Origin: CAYLMG01 sp964493425
GTDB taxonomy: Bacteria; Planctomycetota; Phycisphaerae; Sedimentisphaerales; Anaerobacaceae
Length of the DNA: 64,000 bases
Assembly (NCBI GenBank): GCA_964493425.1
Contig: CAZBMW010000002.1
Span: 124,001-188,000, forward strand
Direction of reading: 5' to 3'
Below, one piece after another: positions 1 through 8,163 of this stretch (position 1 is the stretch's first letter; the number at the start of each line of letters is the position of its first letter). The notes under the pieces are model-generated. The model searched no databases. It was given only the letters and a program-made list of their open reading frames with translations, and was not told the DNA's origin. The translations under genes were made by a program, and so were the position numbers.

Positions 1-339
1 TACCGGGTGAGCACATTCGAGGCGCAGATAGTCGAGGCTGGTCTGCGTTTGACGGAGTATTTTGGAATCGGGCCTGGAAAGGCCGGCTCTGAAATAGAAG
101 CGGAGAATATCATCGATGCGGAAGTATTAAAGCCGGCGGCGGTGTTTTTGGTTCTATCAAGTGTGTACGCGATGCTGGCGAGCAACGCGACAGATGAGAA
201 CTTCTGGGCGAAGAGCCTGCACTATAGAAAACTCTTCGAAAAGGCGAGAGCGCGATGCCAGGTCTGTATTGATACCGATGGCGACGGCGTTGCAGATTTG
301 ACCTTAGACGGAAGCTTCATAAGGATGTCACGGTACTAA
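1..339 (+). CDS. Phage head-completion/connector-like protein (5' partial possible)
   Basis: The frame is open to the window edge. A GTG at position 7 could be the start, but no ribosome binding site can be seen, so the gene may begin outside the window. The roughly 110 residues are mostly helical. An alanine-rich stretch (VFLVLSSVYAMLASNA) is followed by KARARCQVCIDTDGDGVADL, an acidic DTDGDG loop. This helical pattern ending in a 'D.DGDG' stretch resembles DUF1320/gp36-type phage head-completion proteins. That is a resemblance read by eye, not a firm assignment. Its position at the head of a run of tail-like genes agrees with a connector or neck role. Confidence 0.4.
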   Translation, partial: YRVSTFEAQIVEAGLRLTEYFGIGPGKAGSEIEAENIIDAEVLKPAAVFLVLSSVYAMLASNATDENFWAKSLHYRKLFEKARARCQVCIDTDGDGVADLTLDGSFIRMSRY

Positions 340-371
340 AAAGAAAGATAAAGATTTCAGGGCAGTTTCAA

Positions 372-743
372 ATGAGAACGATGCTGGATGGGCAAACTTT
401 TTTCGATGAGCAGCTTTTAGAGATTGAAGCGGGCAGTGCCGAGCGAGCTGTTAAAGAACGGGCTGTGGCGGGACTGAACGGAGTTGTGAGTATAGATTTG
501 GGCGGCAGAGCAAGAAAGATAAAACAGAAAGGTCAGTTGCGGGCTGTGAGCTCGCAGCAGTTGCAGGAGCGTATAGAGCAGATATCGTCATTGATGGACG
601 GCAAGGAGCACATTTTGAAGACAAGTGAAGGCCGAGTGTTCACGAATATGCGAATGGATAAATTCAAGGTGTCAGAGAGGAACAAGAGCGGCGGGGGAAT
701 CGTTGTCGACTATGAAATCGAGTACACGCAGTTGAAGGTTTAG
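372..743 (+). CDS. Phage tail/baseplate-like protein, 123 aa
   Basis: A small soluble protein with no signal peptide. It contains VSIDLGGRARKIKQKGQLRA, then a helix, then DGKEHILK...GRVF.NMRMDKFKV and a final DYEIEYTQLKV. That layout (a beta-rich 'SIDLG.R.R.I...G' strand pair, an 'L...I..L.DG..H.L' segment and a final '..EYEI.Y.QL' strand) is typical of small structural baseplate or tail proteins of contractile and siphovirus phages. I cannot name a family. It starts 32 bases after the preceding gene and ends 5 bases before the next, so co-translation is likely. Confidence 0.4.
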   Translation: MRTMLDGQTFFDEQLLEIEAGSAERAVKERAVAGLNGVVSIDLGGRARKIKQKGQLRAVSSQQLQERIEQISSLMDGKEHILKTSEGRVFTNMRMDKFKVSERNKSGGGIVVDYEIEYTQLKV

Positions 744-748
744 TTAAG

Positions 749-1525
749 ATGGGACTGAGCAGTGAAGGCATAGCGAAGGTCAGGGCATTTAAACTGCCGG
801 CGGGCGTTTGGAAAGATGGTGACGGTGTCGGCGTGCCGAGAACGGTTTTGCTGAGTTGGCAGTCGTCATTGCAGGACAAATTTTACCAGGTCTATGTCAA
901 CGGCAGATACTACGCAACAAGCGATGGGGCCGAGCAAAGGCGGATGTTGGTGCAAGTGCCGAGCTCTTTTTCGTCATCCATTCGTATAGAAGTTTTTGCA
1001 GTTGATGCGTTCGAGGCTGATAGAGATTTCAGCGGTGAGCTTGACGAGAGCGATTGTAAAAGTGGGCGGGTGAAAATTAGTTTGTTGCGACAGCAGAAAC
1101 TGGCTGCCGGTGCGATGGTTAATGTCTATTTTGATAATGGTACGGGCGAGATTGATTATGACAATCCAATTAATACCGAGCCGATAGAGGTCTGGGCGGA
1201 CTGGCAGGATAAAGGCGGATTCGGGATGAGCAGGTTCGGCAGAAGTGATTTCGGCAGAGACTGGTCTTCGGGTGCCGGATTCGGCGTGGGCTGTTTCGGA
1301 TGGGGAGAGTTTGGCGTTGATGCAGACGTGATTGAGTGGATAAGCGAACAGTTGCCAGCGGGCGTCTACAAGTTCGCTGTGAAGATTATAGACGCAGAGG
1401 GAAATGAAAGCGAGCCCATTGAGAGCGGAGAAATATTCGCAGAGCCTGCGGCAAGAAGTGTAGAGGATTTGTCTATTGTTTCATTCGATGAGTCGGGTGA
1501 AAAGATGGTTTTGGGGATAAATTAA
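749..1525 (+). CDS. Fibronectin-III-like phage tail protein with FG-rich insert
   Basis: 258 residues. The N-terminal part (about 25-75) reads like a fibronectin type III beta-sandwich (VLLSWQSS...FYQVYVNGRYYATS). A second sandwich with VNVYFDNGTGEIDYDNPI follows, around residues 125-145. Between about 155 and 190 there is an insert made of repeated phenylalanine-glycine pairs (GGFGMSRFGRSDFG, then GAGFGVGCFGWGEFG). The C-terminal part returns to a beta-sandwich (PAGVYKFAVKIIDAEGNES). The DNGTGEIDYDNPI motif recurs nearly unchanged in the protein at 3776-4462, so the two share a domain. Likely a virion tail or adhesion component; exact role unknown. Confidence 0.45.
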   Translation: MGLSSEGIAKVRAFKLPAGVWKDGDGVGVPRTVLLSWQSSLQDKFYQVYVNGRYYATSDGAEQRRMLVQVPSSFSSSIRIEVFAVDAFEADRDFSGELDESDCKSGRVKISLLRQQKLAAGAMVNVYFDNGTGEIDYDNPINTEPIEVWADWQDKGGFGMSRFGRSDFGRDWSSGAGFGVGCFGWGEFGVDADVIEWISEQLPAGVYKFAVKIIDAEGNESEPIESGEIFAEPAARSVEDLSIVSFDESGEKMVLGIN

Positions 1526-1540
1526 GGCAAGGAGAAAGTT

Positions 1541-2329
1541 ATGGCAGAGGTATATCCGAGTGACAATGAGTTGCTGAATATTGAAAGTGACACAGAAACA
1601 GGTGTTGAATATATACCAACAGGGACATCGCCTTATTATCTGCAGTTCAGGAAGTTATTGTACCGGCTGTTACTTGCGACGAAGCGTGCGAACGATTTGC
1701 GTGTCTTTGACGAGGGCGGTCTGGACATAGGCGTAAAAAGCGGCAAGTTTCTGCTTGGTAGTGAGTTAGTAAGCTACGAAGGCTCGAGCGGCAATACCTT
1801 GGCAGATGACAAAGATGCTATATATATCTACCTCGACAGCGAGGCAAATCTGGTAACTGATGAGTACAGCAGCTTTCCCGATATGAAGACGACGGCACAT
1901 ATTCGGCTGGCGGTGGTTACGACATCGTCGGGCGAGATACTATCGATAGTTGATGCCAGAGAGGGGCATAATTTTTGTATTCCATATTCAGCCGGCGGGA
2001 TAAAGAAAGATATCGAGGCACATACGAGTGACGATAGTCTTTCAGAGGCTGAGTCGGGCAGTGTTCACACTAATTTCGGTGCGAGTGGTGTGATAACTCT
2101 TACGCTGCCGGAATCGGCAGCAGCGGGGACGTTGTTTGTCTTTGCGGTGCAATCTGCGAATGAGCTTCGGATAGAGCCGGGCAGCGCAGCTATCAGGGAC
2201 ACGAGCGGCCAGACCGCGGGCAAGTATAAGTCGGCTGATGCGATCGGCGAGAGCATTACGCTTGCAGCTGACTCGAACGGCGACTGGGTGACAATCGCCA
2301 AAAACGGCGACTGGACGGAAGAGGCTTAA
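1541..2329 (+). CDS. Putative phage tail-fibre/receptor-binding-like protein
   Basis: 262 residues, preceded by a good AAGGAG ribosome binding site. The N-terminal third (YYLQFRKLLYRLLLATKRAN) is helical and could be an attachment segment. The middle (LDIGVKSGKFLLGSELVSY...AIYIYLDSEANLVT) and the end (GVITLTLPESAAAGTLFVFAVQ ... SITLAADSNGDWVTI) are beta-rich and end in a sandwich that resembles trimeric fibre or spike domains, including the recurring 'ITLAADS.GDWVTI' pattern seen in many fibre proteins. Position in the tail module supports a fibre or baseplate appendage. No catalytic motif is visible. Confidence 0.4.
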   Translation: MAEVYPSDNELLNIESDTETGVEYIPTGTSPYYLQFRKLLYRLLLATKRANDLRVFDEGGLDIGVKSGKFLLGSELVSYEGSSGNTLADDKDAIYIYLDSEANLVTDEYSSFPDMKTTAHIRLAVVTTSSGEILSIVDAREGHNFCIPYSAGGIKKDIEAHTSDDSLSEAESGSVHTNFGASGVITLTLPESAAAGTLFVFAVQSANELRIEPGSAAIRDTSGQTAGKYKSADAIGESITLAADSNGDWVTIAKNGDWTEEA

Positions 2330-2355
2330 AGGTTGGATAATTGAAGGGAAGATAA

Positions 2356-2682
2356 ATGAAAGTTCCGCAGGATTGCGTATCGATTGCGGATAAGGCTGAG
2401 TATCTTTATGCAGCACAGGAGAAATTGCGACTTTTGCATAACACATTCGCAAGCTGGTACGGAGAGGGCATAACAAAAGAGCAGTACGATTTGTTGCCTG
2501 GAAAAATTCGTGAAAAATATAATTATGCCGAGAAGCTCCTGTTCGAGGATTTTAAGAGATTCATCAGCGAGGACTTTGAGCCTAGAAATATGAAGGTTTT
2601 GAATGCTATCGGAGATACTAAGGCAGAGCTGCAGAAATCAGCCCGTTATAACATAGAGCTGGAGGATATTGATGGCAATTGA
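2356..2682 (+). CDS. Small helical protein in phage tail module, function unknown
   Basis: 108 residues, predicted mostly helical and charged, with no signal peptide or membrane segment. It contains AAQEKLRLLHNTFASWYGEGITKEQYDLLPGKIREKYNYAEKLLFEDF. The last 11 bases overlap the start of the next gene, a phage-style stop/start arrangement. Size, helicity and position between two beta-rich structural genes would fit a tail-fibre assembly factor or a capping protein, but this is inference from context. Confidence 0.45.
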   Translation: MKVPQDCVSIADKAEYLYAAQEKLRLLHNTFASWYGEGITKEQYDLLPGKIREKYNYAEKLLFEDFKRFISEDFEPRNMKVLNAIGDTKAELQKSARYNIELEDIDGN

Positions 2683-3349
2683 GGATTTTACAACTTATAC
2701 GGAAGTAGACCCCAACAGCAAAATCACGGTGGCAAGCTCAAAGGTATCGTGGGATGATTTGAGCCGTAATGAGGAGGCCTACGTTTATAAGGAGATGGGC
2801 TACCATTTTTTCGACAGTGATTCTACCCACAAATTCAAAATGCAGTTTGGCGATTATGGTAACGGATATAGTTGTTTCGCCGCTCATTGGGCATTATCTG
2901 AACATATTGATGATATATGTGGATTGCAGACGAGTGGCTATAGCGGTGTTGTTCTTTTTGAATATAACTATGATTACAGAATTTATTTGAGAATCATCGA
3001 CCAAGGCTCTCCAACGACTGATACCTGGTCGGGTGCCGAGAAGGACACGCTATATTACGTAACAATCACAAGGGACAAAGACGGTGGGGCTAATAATTCC
3101 GGCAGATATACTGCTTATATTTGTACAGGTGGTTATTACGGAGAAGGTGGCAATCTTGAGGACACGCTCCAGGTAGATTCGCAGTTAGGTGCGCCTGTTG
3201 ACTGGACCTATATTTACGCCTGCAACACCTATAATGATGGAAGTTCAATGACCGTTGACGGCTGGACGGAAGATTTAGACTTGGGGCTGGCTGGAGCTGG
3301 TTTTAATCCTGCCCTGGCAATGAGGGCAAATAATCTTTTAGGAGCTTGA
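2672..3349 (+). CDS. Putative LamG-like/appendage protein in tail module
   Basis: The ATG at 2672 is preferred over a TTG three bases earlier because GGAGG lies 6 bases upstream of it. The 225-residue protein is aromatic- and glycine-rich. It alternates beta strands and loops (KFKMQFGDYGNGYSCFAAHW, GVVLFEYNYDYRIYLRI, DTLYYVTITRDKDGG, RYTAYICTGGYYGEGG). A strand pattern of the type 'F.M.F.....I..Y.R......YYV.I.R' is typical of concanavalin/LamG-like jelly-roll folds that bind carbohydrate. It may be a receptor-binding domain of the virion. The family is not recognised directly. Confidence 0.4.
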   Translation: MAIEDFTTYTEVDPNSKITVASSKVSWDDLSRNEEAYVYKEMGYHFFDSDSTHKFKMQFGDYGNGYSCFAAHWALSEHIDDICGLQTSGYSGVVLFEYNYDYRIYLRIIDQGSPTTDTWSGAEKDTLYYVTITRDKDGGANNSGRYTAYICTGGYYGEGGNLEDTLQVDSQLGAPVDWTYIYACNTYNDGSSMTVDGWTEDLDLGLAGAGFNPALAMRANNLLGA

Positions 3350-3350
3350 G

Positions 3351-3776
3351 ATGGGATTTGTAAAAAATACCGCAGTGACAGGATTTGTTTTTGAGATGAT
3401 TAAAGCTGACGATGGTTCAGCGATTACGAGTGGGACGGTAAACGGCTATATAACCAAAGACGGCGGCAGCCAGGCGTCACTAACAAATACGCCGACACAC
3501 GTCGGCAACGGGCAGTGGAAGGTCAATCTTACAGCTGAAGAGATGAACGCCGATTGTATAGGCCTTTTGTTTACGCATACGAGCGCTGTGCCGGTGCATT
3601 TCACTATAAAGACCGAGCATGCAGCGATTGAGAAGGCTGCAAAGTCAATTGTCAATAAAGCGATTCAGGATAAATCCAGCGGAGCGGTTGTTTATTATGA
3701 CGATGACGGCGAGACGCCGATTCTGACGCATACACCGACCGATAGTGACACTGAGATTACGAGGACGCCAAGCTGA
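3351..3776 (+). CDS. Phage tail/baseplate-associated beta-domain protein
   Basis: 141 residues with AGGAG about 6 bases upstream. The protein has the pattern 'DDGSAITSGTVNGYITKDGG ... LTNTPTHVGNGQWKVNLTAEEMNAD...LLFTH', which I recognise as a small immunoglobulin-like module common in phage tail and baseplate upper proteins (DG-insert, then W/Y-K-V-x-LTAxEMNAD). The stop codon overlaps the start of the next gene (TGATG), implying translational coupling. The C-terminal 35 residues are acidic and threonine-rich. Confidence 0.45.
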   Translation: MGFVKNTAVTGFVFEMIKADDGSAITSGTVNGYITKDGGSQASLTNTPTHVGNGQWKVNLTAEEMNADCIGLLFTHTSAVPVHFTIKTEHAAIEKAAKSIVNKAIQDKSSGAVVYYDDDGETPILTHTPTDSDTEITRTPS

Positions 3777-4462
3777 TGGATACTAAATTTTACAGAGATG
3801 CATTGTTCGGCGGTATGACTTCCAACGCCTTCAAGCTTGGAACGGTACTTACTTTAGGCTGGTTCTGGGTGCGTCGCGACGGCTGTGCAATTCTTTATCG
3901 AGGCAGCAGCTTCTGGACGGTGGATTTTGAGGATATCCTGCTGGTGACTGGGCCTGAGCCAATCGAGATAACGGTGCCGAGCTATATTCCGCACGAGGGT
4001 GGGCAGACGTATTACTACGCGGTTCGCAGGGCTAACGGATTCGGCTGTCTTGAGCACGGCCTGCAGGGCGTCGTTAAAGCAGTTATTGATGCCGAAGGCA
4101 GGTTATTAAAACCGAGACCAAACAGCGTCTTCGCTCTTAAGGCTGAGCAGCAAACAGACAGCAGCATCCGGCTGAGCTGGTATTATTGTCCGCTCGCCCA
4201 GGAAAGCGAGCCTGTACGTTTCAACATTTACGGTGACAACGGGACAGGCGAGGTTGATTATGAAAATGCAATAGCAGTAACAGAATATGAGGGCAAAGGT
4301 TTTTATAGCTGTGAAGTTACGGTCGCCGACGATGGAAGGTACAGCTTTGCCGTAAGGGCTGAAGATAAGGCGGGGACGGAAGGTGACGTTTCAGTTAACA
4401 CGATTGATATTGTTTCGATAGTTTCTGACTCGCCTGTGATTGCGGATGTGCAGGCGGTTTAG
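3776..4462 (+). CDS. Fibronectin-III-like phage tail protein (related to 749-1525)
   Basis: 228 residues. The first half (TLGWFWVRRDGCAILYRGSS, VTGPEPIEITVPSYIPHEGGQTYYYAVRRANG) resembles the modules in other virion beta-sandwich proteins. The second half is a fibronectin-III-like domain (LKAEQQTDSSIRLSWYYCPL, VRFNIYGDNGTGEVDYENAI, GRYSFAVRAEDKAG). The motif DNGTGEVDYENAI is almost identical to DNGTGEIDYDNPI in the 258-residue protein upstream, so an intra-module duplication is likely. It overlaps the previous gene by one base. Confidence 0.45.
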   Translation: MDTKFYRDALFGGMTSNAFKLGTVLTLGWFWVRRDGCAILYRGSSFWTVDFEDILLVTGPEPIEITVPSYIPHEGGQTYYYAVRRANGFGCLEHGLQGVVKAVIDAEGRLLKPRPNSVFALKAEQQTDSSIRLSWYYCPLAQESEPVRFNIYGDNGTGEVDYENAIAVTEYEGKGFYSCEVTVADDGRYSFAVRAEDKAGTEGDVSVNTIDIVSIVSDSPVIADVQAV

Positions 4463-4475
4463 GGAGCAGTTTTTT

Positions 4476-6266
4476 ATGTCGAACAGAGTTGATTTCTATC
4501 AGTCAGAGAAAAACGAGCTGTCAATTGCAGCAGGGCGGGCTGAAGTGTTTTATGACGGCAGTTTGTGTTCACAGCTTGAGCTGGTCGAGATTGTACGGGC
4601 CGGCTCACCTGAGTTCGGCTGGGCGAAATTAGTGAGCAAAAATGACGGCTGCTTTGAGCCCAGGGTTGGCAAAAGTATCTGCATTAAATATTTATATGAC
4701 GAGGGGACATCTCTCGGCAGCGTTGTGATATTTGTCGGCAGGATAGAAAAAGCCGAAAGCAGACTCGATTCCGCCGGCTGGTCGGTCGAGATAACAACAA
4801 GAGATTTCAGTTGCGAGCTTGAGCGTATAACCGTTTACGGCCGGTACGTTGCGAAAGACGACGGTACTGTAATGTTTCTCGATGGTCTTGATACAATCTT
4901 TAACGATTCTGCTGAGCCGAACGCGAGCGCTCAAACGATTATGCATAACGGTCGGGCCATCAGGCTGTTTTCAGGTGAGAGCGGTCAGGGCAAATTGTTC
5001 AGTTGTGCCGAGGTAATTGATTACCTTTTGTGTGTTTATCTGCCGGCTGGTGCGTTGCAGAGCCAGCCGATTGAAAGGCTGGAAGCGCTGACAGAAGGGC
5101 AAAAGATATACGACCTCGATGTCACCGGTGCGAGTCTGCTTGAGGCTCTTCAGCGATGCTGCGAGCGTGCAGGTATTAAGTTTAAGTTCACACCGGCTAT
5201 GACAGAAACCGGCCCGGAGCAGCAGATAATATTTTACGAAGATGCGAAGGGCAAAACCGTCGAGCTGAACTTCCAGAGAGACGGAGAGGCTTTGAGCATA
5301 TCCCGTACGAATGTCACTGAGCTTTCGAGCGGGAAAAATCGAGCTGTTACAAATCGATACATCGGCAGAGGAGATTTTAAGATATTCGAGGCGACATTCG
5401 AGCTCGCCAAAGGCTGGGACCCGAGCCTCGAGGAGGTTGATTGCGATTTGTATTCGCCTTCAACGAATTCCGACTTTATCGAGGTCAAGGACGTTTATCG
5501 CAGATGGGTTCTCAACGAGGCGGGTGACTATACAAAAGAGCCTTATAATCAGGGCGAGGCCTACGATTTCTCGCCGGTCTTCGGCAACAGCAATTACGCC
5601 AAAAAGCACAGGCGTTTCTGGCCTGCACTCAGCTGCGATAAGCAGGGAAAATCGATGGGCTATTTTCTCGAGGTCACGTACGACGACGGCGAGCACTGGC
5701 TGCAATATTTAGGTGCATTCGAGAATCGGCTTGACGAATGCGGGATATGGCTGTCGAGTGACAGGCTCGACATGTTTACATGCATAGCGGCGCTGAAGGG
5801 CGTTTTGAAATTCAGGATAACGGCTTCGGTGGTAAGCGACGAAAGGCTGAGCTGCGAAATAGCGGATGGGCCGGTAAATTCGGTCGTGCCTGTTGTTGAC
5901 AGGGTATTCACTCTGCCAAGACGATTCAAGTATCGAAAGGTGACGGGAAAAAGTATTTTTGCGAACTCGCAGAGCGAAGCGCTGGGCGAGGCCGACGAAG
6001 CCGACAACAGCGAGGCTTTGCGAAAATACGTCCGCAGACAAGCTGCCGGCACAATTAAGCCGACTGAGAGCTTCGAGGTAAAGACGCTGCACTTGTCAGT
6101 CGGCTATGGTCCGGGTGACGCTATCGTTTTGAGCCCTGAGAGCAGAGATTTGTTCGGCCTGAAAACGGACAATCGAAGCAGCGCCTGGATAGAGCGTGTG
6201 CGGATGGATTTCGAAAACCAGATCACGAAACTGACAATCAAAAAACAGAGGAGGCGTTCGCTGTGA
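4476..6266 (+). CDS. Large phage tail/baseplate hub-like protein
   Basis: 596 residues from the ATG at 4476, which has GGAG upstream; the frame stays open to 4440, but that would overlap the previous gene by 23 bases. The protein has no membrane segment and is beta-rich. It begins with VDFYQSEKNELSIAAGRAEV and continues with a 'VGRIEKAESRLDSAGWSVEITTRDFSCELERI' region. This resembles the hub/late-control type of tail proteins, where a VFVGRI.. strand pair precedes a domain that describes derivatives on the tail axis. The C-terminal segment (KTLHLSVGYGPGDAIVLSPESRDLF ... WIERVRMDFENQITKLTIKK) fits the last beta-domain of such proteins. Largest gene of the module and its probable tail-tip hub. 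No enzymatic motif seen. Confidence 0.45.
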   Translation: MSNRVDFYQSEKNELSIAAGRAEVFYDGSLCSQLELVEIVRAGSPEFGWAKLVSKNDGCFEPRVGKSICIKYLYDEGTSLGSVVIFVGRIEKAESRLDSAGWSVEITTRDFSCELERITVYGRYVAKDDGTVMFLDGLDTIFNDSAEPNASAQTIMHNGRAIRLFSGESGQGKLFSCAEVIDYLLCVYLPAGALQSQPIERLEALTEGQKIYDLDVTGASLLEALQRCCERAGIKFKFTPAMTETGPEQQIIFYEDAKGKTVELNFQRDGEALSISRTNVTELSSGKNRAVTNRYIGRGDFKIFEATFELAKGWDPSLEEVDCDLYSPSTNSDFIEVKDVYRRWVLNEAGDYTKEPYNQGEAYDFSPVFGNSNYAKKHRRFWPALSCDKQGKSMGYFLEVTYDDGEHWLQYLGAFENRLDECGIWLSSDRLDMFTCIAALKGVLKFRITASVVSDERLSCEIADGPVNSVVPVVDRVFTLPRRFKYRKVTGKSIFANSQSEALGEADEADNSEALRKYVRRQAAGTIKPTESFEVKTLHLSVGYGPGDAIVLSPESRDLFGLKTDNRSSAWIERVRMDFENQITKLTIKKQRRRSL

Positions 6267-6595
6267 ACGGCCAATCGCAGACAAACGAAAGCAGACAAAC
6301 CTTAGAGCGGCTTGCAAGAAGCGGTTCGGATTTGACTGAAAAAGCGGTTTCTGTGAGTCCCGGCTCGACTGCTCAGGTCCTGGCGGCGAAGATTATAAGC
6401 CTGTCGTCATATAACGCCTACAACGTTCGTGCAATCGAAATATTACAGGAAGGAATAACGCCCATAGAAATAGGCGGAGAATTCAAAGCGTTCAATCTGG
6501 CAGAATCATTCACTCAGCAGGGCCAATTACAGGCGGGCAGCTTCGTCGTGATTTGCAGAGTCGGTGACAAAAATGTCTTTTATGCGAAACCATAA
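6263..6595 (+). CDS. Small phage-module protein, function unknown
   Basis: GTG start overlapping the previous stop codon (GTGA), with a strong GAGGAGG 8 bases upstream, so translation is coupled. 110 residues: a charged, polar N-terminus (MNGQSQTNESRQTLERL) then VSPGSTAQVLAAKIISLSSYNAYNVRAIEI, GGEFKAFNLAESFTQQGQLQAGSFVVICRVGDKNVFYAKP. The C-terminal half looks like a small beta-barrel, as seen in tail-tip attachment or capping proteins. No further assignment is possible. Confidence 0.4.
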   Translation: MNGQSQTNESRQTLERLARSGSDLTEKAVSVSPGSTAQVLAAKIISLSSYNAYNVRAIEILQEGITPIEIGGEFKAFNLAESFTQQGQLQAGSFVVICRVGDKNVFYAKP

Positions 6596-6642
6596 GGAAT
6601 ATCGAATACAGAACAAGGAACATTGAAGTTAGAAGTTAAGAA

Positions 6643-6933
6643 ATGAGCGATACGAAAAACAATAACAGCAAAAACTGGAAACTGAATCGGCAGGTGAACG
6701 TGTCGGTGCTTATACAACTGCTGCTGCTGGCATCACTTATAGTCGGAAGCTGGGTGAATCTTCAGAGACAGCTGGATATGCTGCAAAAGGACGTAACGGT
6801 GCTGCTGGACAACCAAAAAAAATTCGAGCGCAGAATCGAAACCCTGCAGGCCAAATCAATCGCATACGAATACCGCATAAGAGCAATAGAAAAAAATCAG
6901 GAACAGATAAAACTGGATGATATAGATAAATAA
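6643..6933 (+). CDS. Holin-like single-span membrane protein with coiled coil
   Basis: 96 residues. A polar N-terminus (about 1-22) is followed by one hydrophobic segment VSVLIQLLLLASLIVGSWVNL (about 22-42) and a long amphipathic, coiled-coil-like C-terminus (LQRQLDMLQKDVTVLLDNQKKFERRIETLQ..). This N-in, C-out, single-span-plus-coil shape matches a large class of small phage membrane proteins found just downstream of tail genes next to lysis genes (holin or spanin-like). The lysis role is inferred from shape and position only; no endolysin is visible in the window. Confidence 0.45.
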   Translation: MSDTKNNNSKNWKLNRQVNVSVLIQLLLLASLIVGSWVNLQRQLDMLQKDVTVLLDNQKKFERRIETLQAKSIAYEYRIRAIEKNQEQIKLDDIDK

Positions 6934-6946
6934 CAGAAAAGGATAG

Positions 6947-8086
6947 TCACCAGATGACGCAGTTGCATTTTTTTAAATCACAGCGGTCTTTTAAAACACT
7001 CCACACCTGCGATGTCTCTCTGCAGAGACCTATCGATACACTTTTATCAAAACCGCGTATTACATCCACAAGAAATGAGTAAAACTCTATTCGTTTATCC
7101 GGATGGAAGCGCAGTTTTCCATCCGAAGCTGCTTTGACAAGTGAATATGAGCAAAGTTTTTTGCCTCGGCTGCCATATGCCTGTTTTATTAGTTTGAGAT
7201 GTCCCGGCAGAAGTCTTAGCATACCGATTGTGATATTTTCCGGCCTGGTATTTGTCAGCATTTTTTTAATCAGGTCTGCATAATTGCTCTGCCAGTTATC
7301 GTACAGTATTCCAGGGTCGATTCTAAATCGAATCCGGTAACCATGATTTTGGCAGAGGCTCGAGGCCTTGATTCTGTCTTCGAGTGATGCGGTTCCCGGC
7401 TCAAAAGAATCTATCATTTTCTGCGTATTCAGGCTCCAGGAGATTACGACCTGATTGTTTGGTTCGAGGGCAAGAAGATTGTCAATGTTACTGCTTTTGG
7501 TCAGTAGCATAAGATATGCACTGCGAAAATCTGAAAAGAAAGGTATTAGCATTTTTGTAAGGTTCGTTATGTGGTCAAATGCGAGACTGTCCAGCATTTC
7601 ACCCATATTGAAGCTGACGACTTTATCAGCGGTCTTGATAACTTTTCGGGTTTGCCTGAACACCGTATCATAATTGATGTTGATTTTAATATACGGCATA
7701 TAGAGGCGATAAACGTATGCAAGATAACAGTAAGTGCAGTAATAGGGACATCCATTCGAGAGCGGTACCAATTTATAATAGGGACTGCAATTTACATTAA
7801 GATTTGAAACTTTGTCTGATTGGCCGCCGTACGAGAAACTGCAGGCCCTGCCGTCGAAAAATCCAACAAAGGATGAACAGTGACCTATCATTAAAGTTTT
7901 TTTACCTTCCAAAGGAGCCCTGCCGAGAGATAAATTAGAAGCAGGAGAATAACGCTGGCGTTTAATTAACCTCACCTCTGCAGAGGGAAAAAGATTTAAT
8001 ATTCGCTGAGCTTCAGCATCATCTGAAATCCTCTGCCATAACAATATAGTTTTCGGCCTGTACGATTTGGCTATATCCATAATCAT
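6947..8086 (-). CDS. SPL-family (spore photoproduct lyase-like) radical SAM protein
   Basis: 379 residues. The radical SAM CxxxCxxC motif is present as CPYYCTYC (Cys113, 117, 120), followed by YLAYVYRLYMPYIKININYD, a signature of the spore photoproduct lyase family. Further matches are DSLAFDHITN, TKSSNIDNLL, VVISWSLN and GYRIRFRIDPGILYDNW. In true lyases of sporeformers a cysteine that donates the hydrogen atom sits in the stretch aligned to residues 160-170; here that position appears to be Glu163 (NMGEMLDSLAFDH). DNA photoproduct repair is therefore unproven and this is better called an SPL-family radical SAM enzyme of unknown substrate. It lies opposite in strand between the holin-like and lipoprotein genes. 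Confidence 0.75.
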   Translation of the reverse strand: MIMDIAKSYRPKTILLWQRISDDAEAQRILNLFPSAEVRLIKRQRYSPASNLSLGRAPLEGKKTLMIGHCSSFVGFFDGRACSFSYGGQSDKVSNLNVNCSPYYKLVPLSNGCPYYCTYCYLAYVYRLYMPYIKININYDTVFRQTRKVIKTADKVVSFNMGEMLDSLAFDHITNLTKMLIPFFSDFRSAYLMLLTKSSNIDNLLALEPNNQVVISWSLNTQKMIDSFEPGTASLEDRIKASSLCQNHGYRIRFRIDPGILYDNWQSNYADLIKKMLTNTRPENITIGMLRLLPGHLKLIKQAYGSRGKKLCSYSLVKAASDGKLRFHPDKRIEFYSFLVDVIRGFDKSVSIGLCRETSQVWSVLKDRCDLKKCNCVIW

Positions 8087-8163
8087 TCTTTTATAGATTA
8101 AGTGATATTCATTTTGTTTTTATGTCAAATATTATATCAAGGAGTCAACAATTTAGGAGAAAA

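Noticed and set aside
8122..8163. Lipoprotein gene starting at the upstream ATG at 8122
   Set aside because: The signal peptide and the AGGAG both point to 8164/8167.
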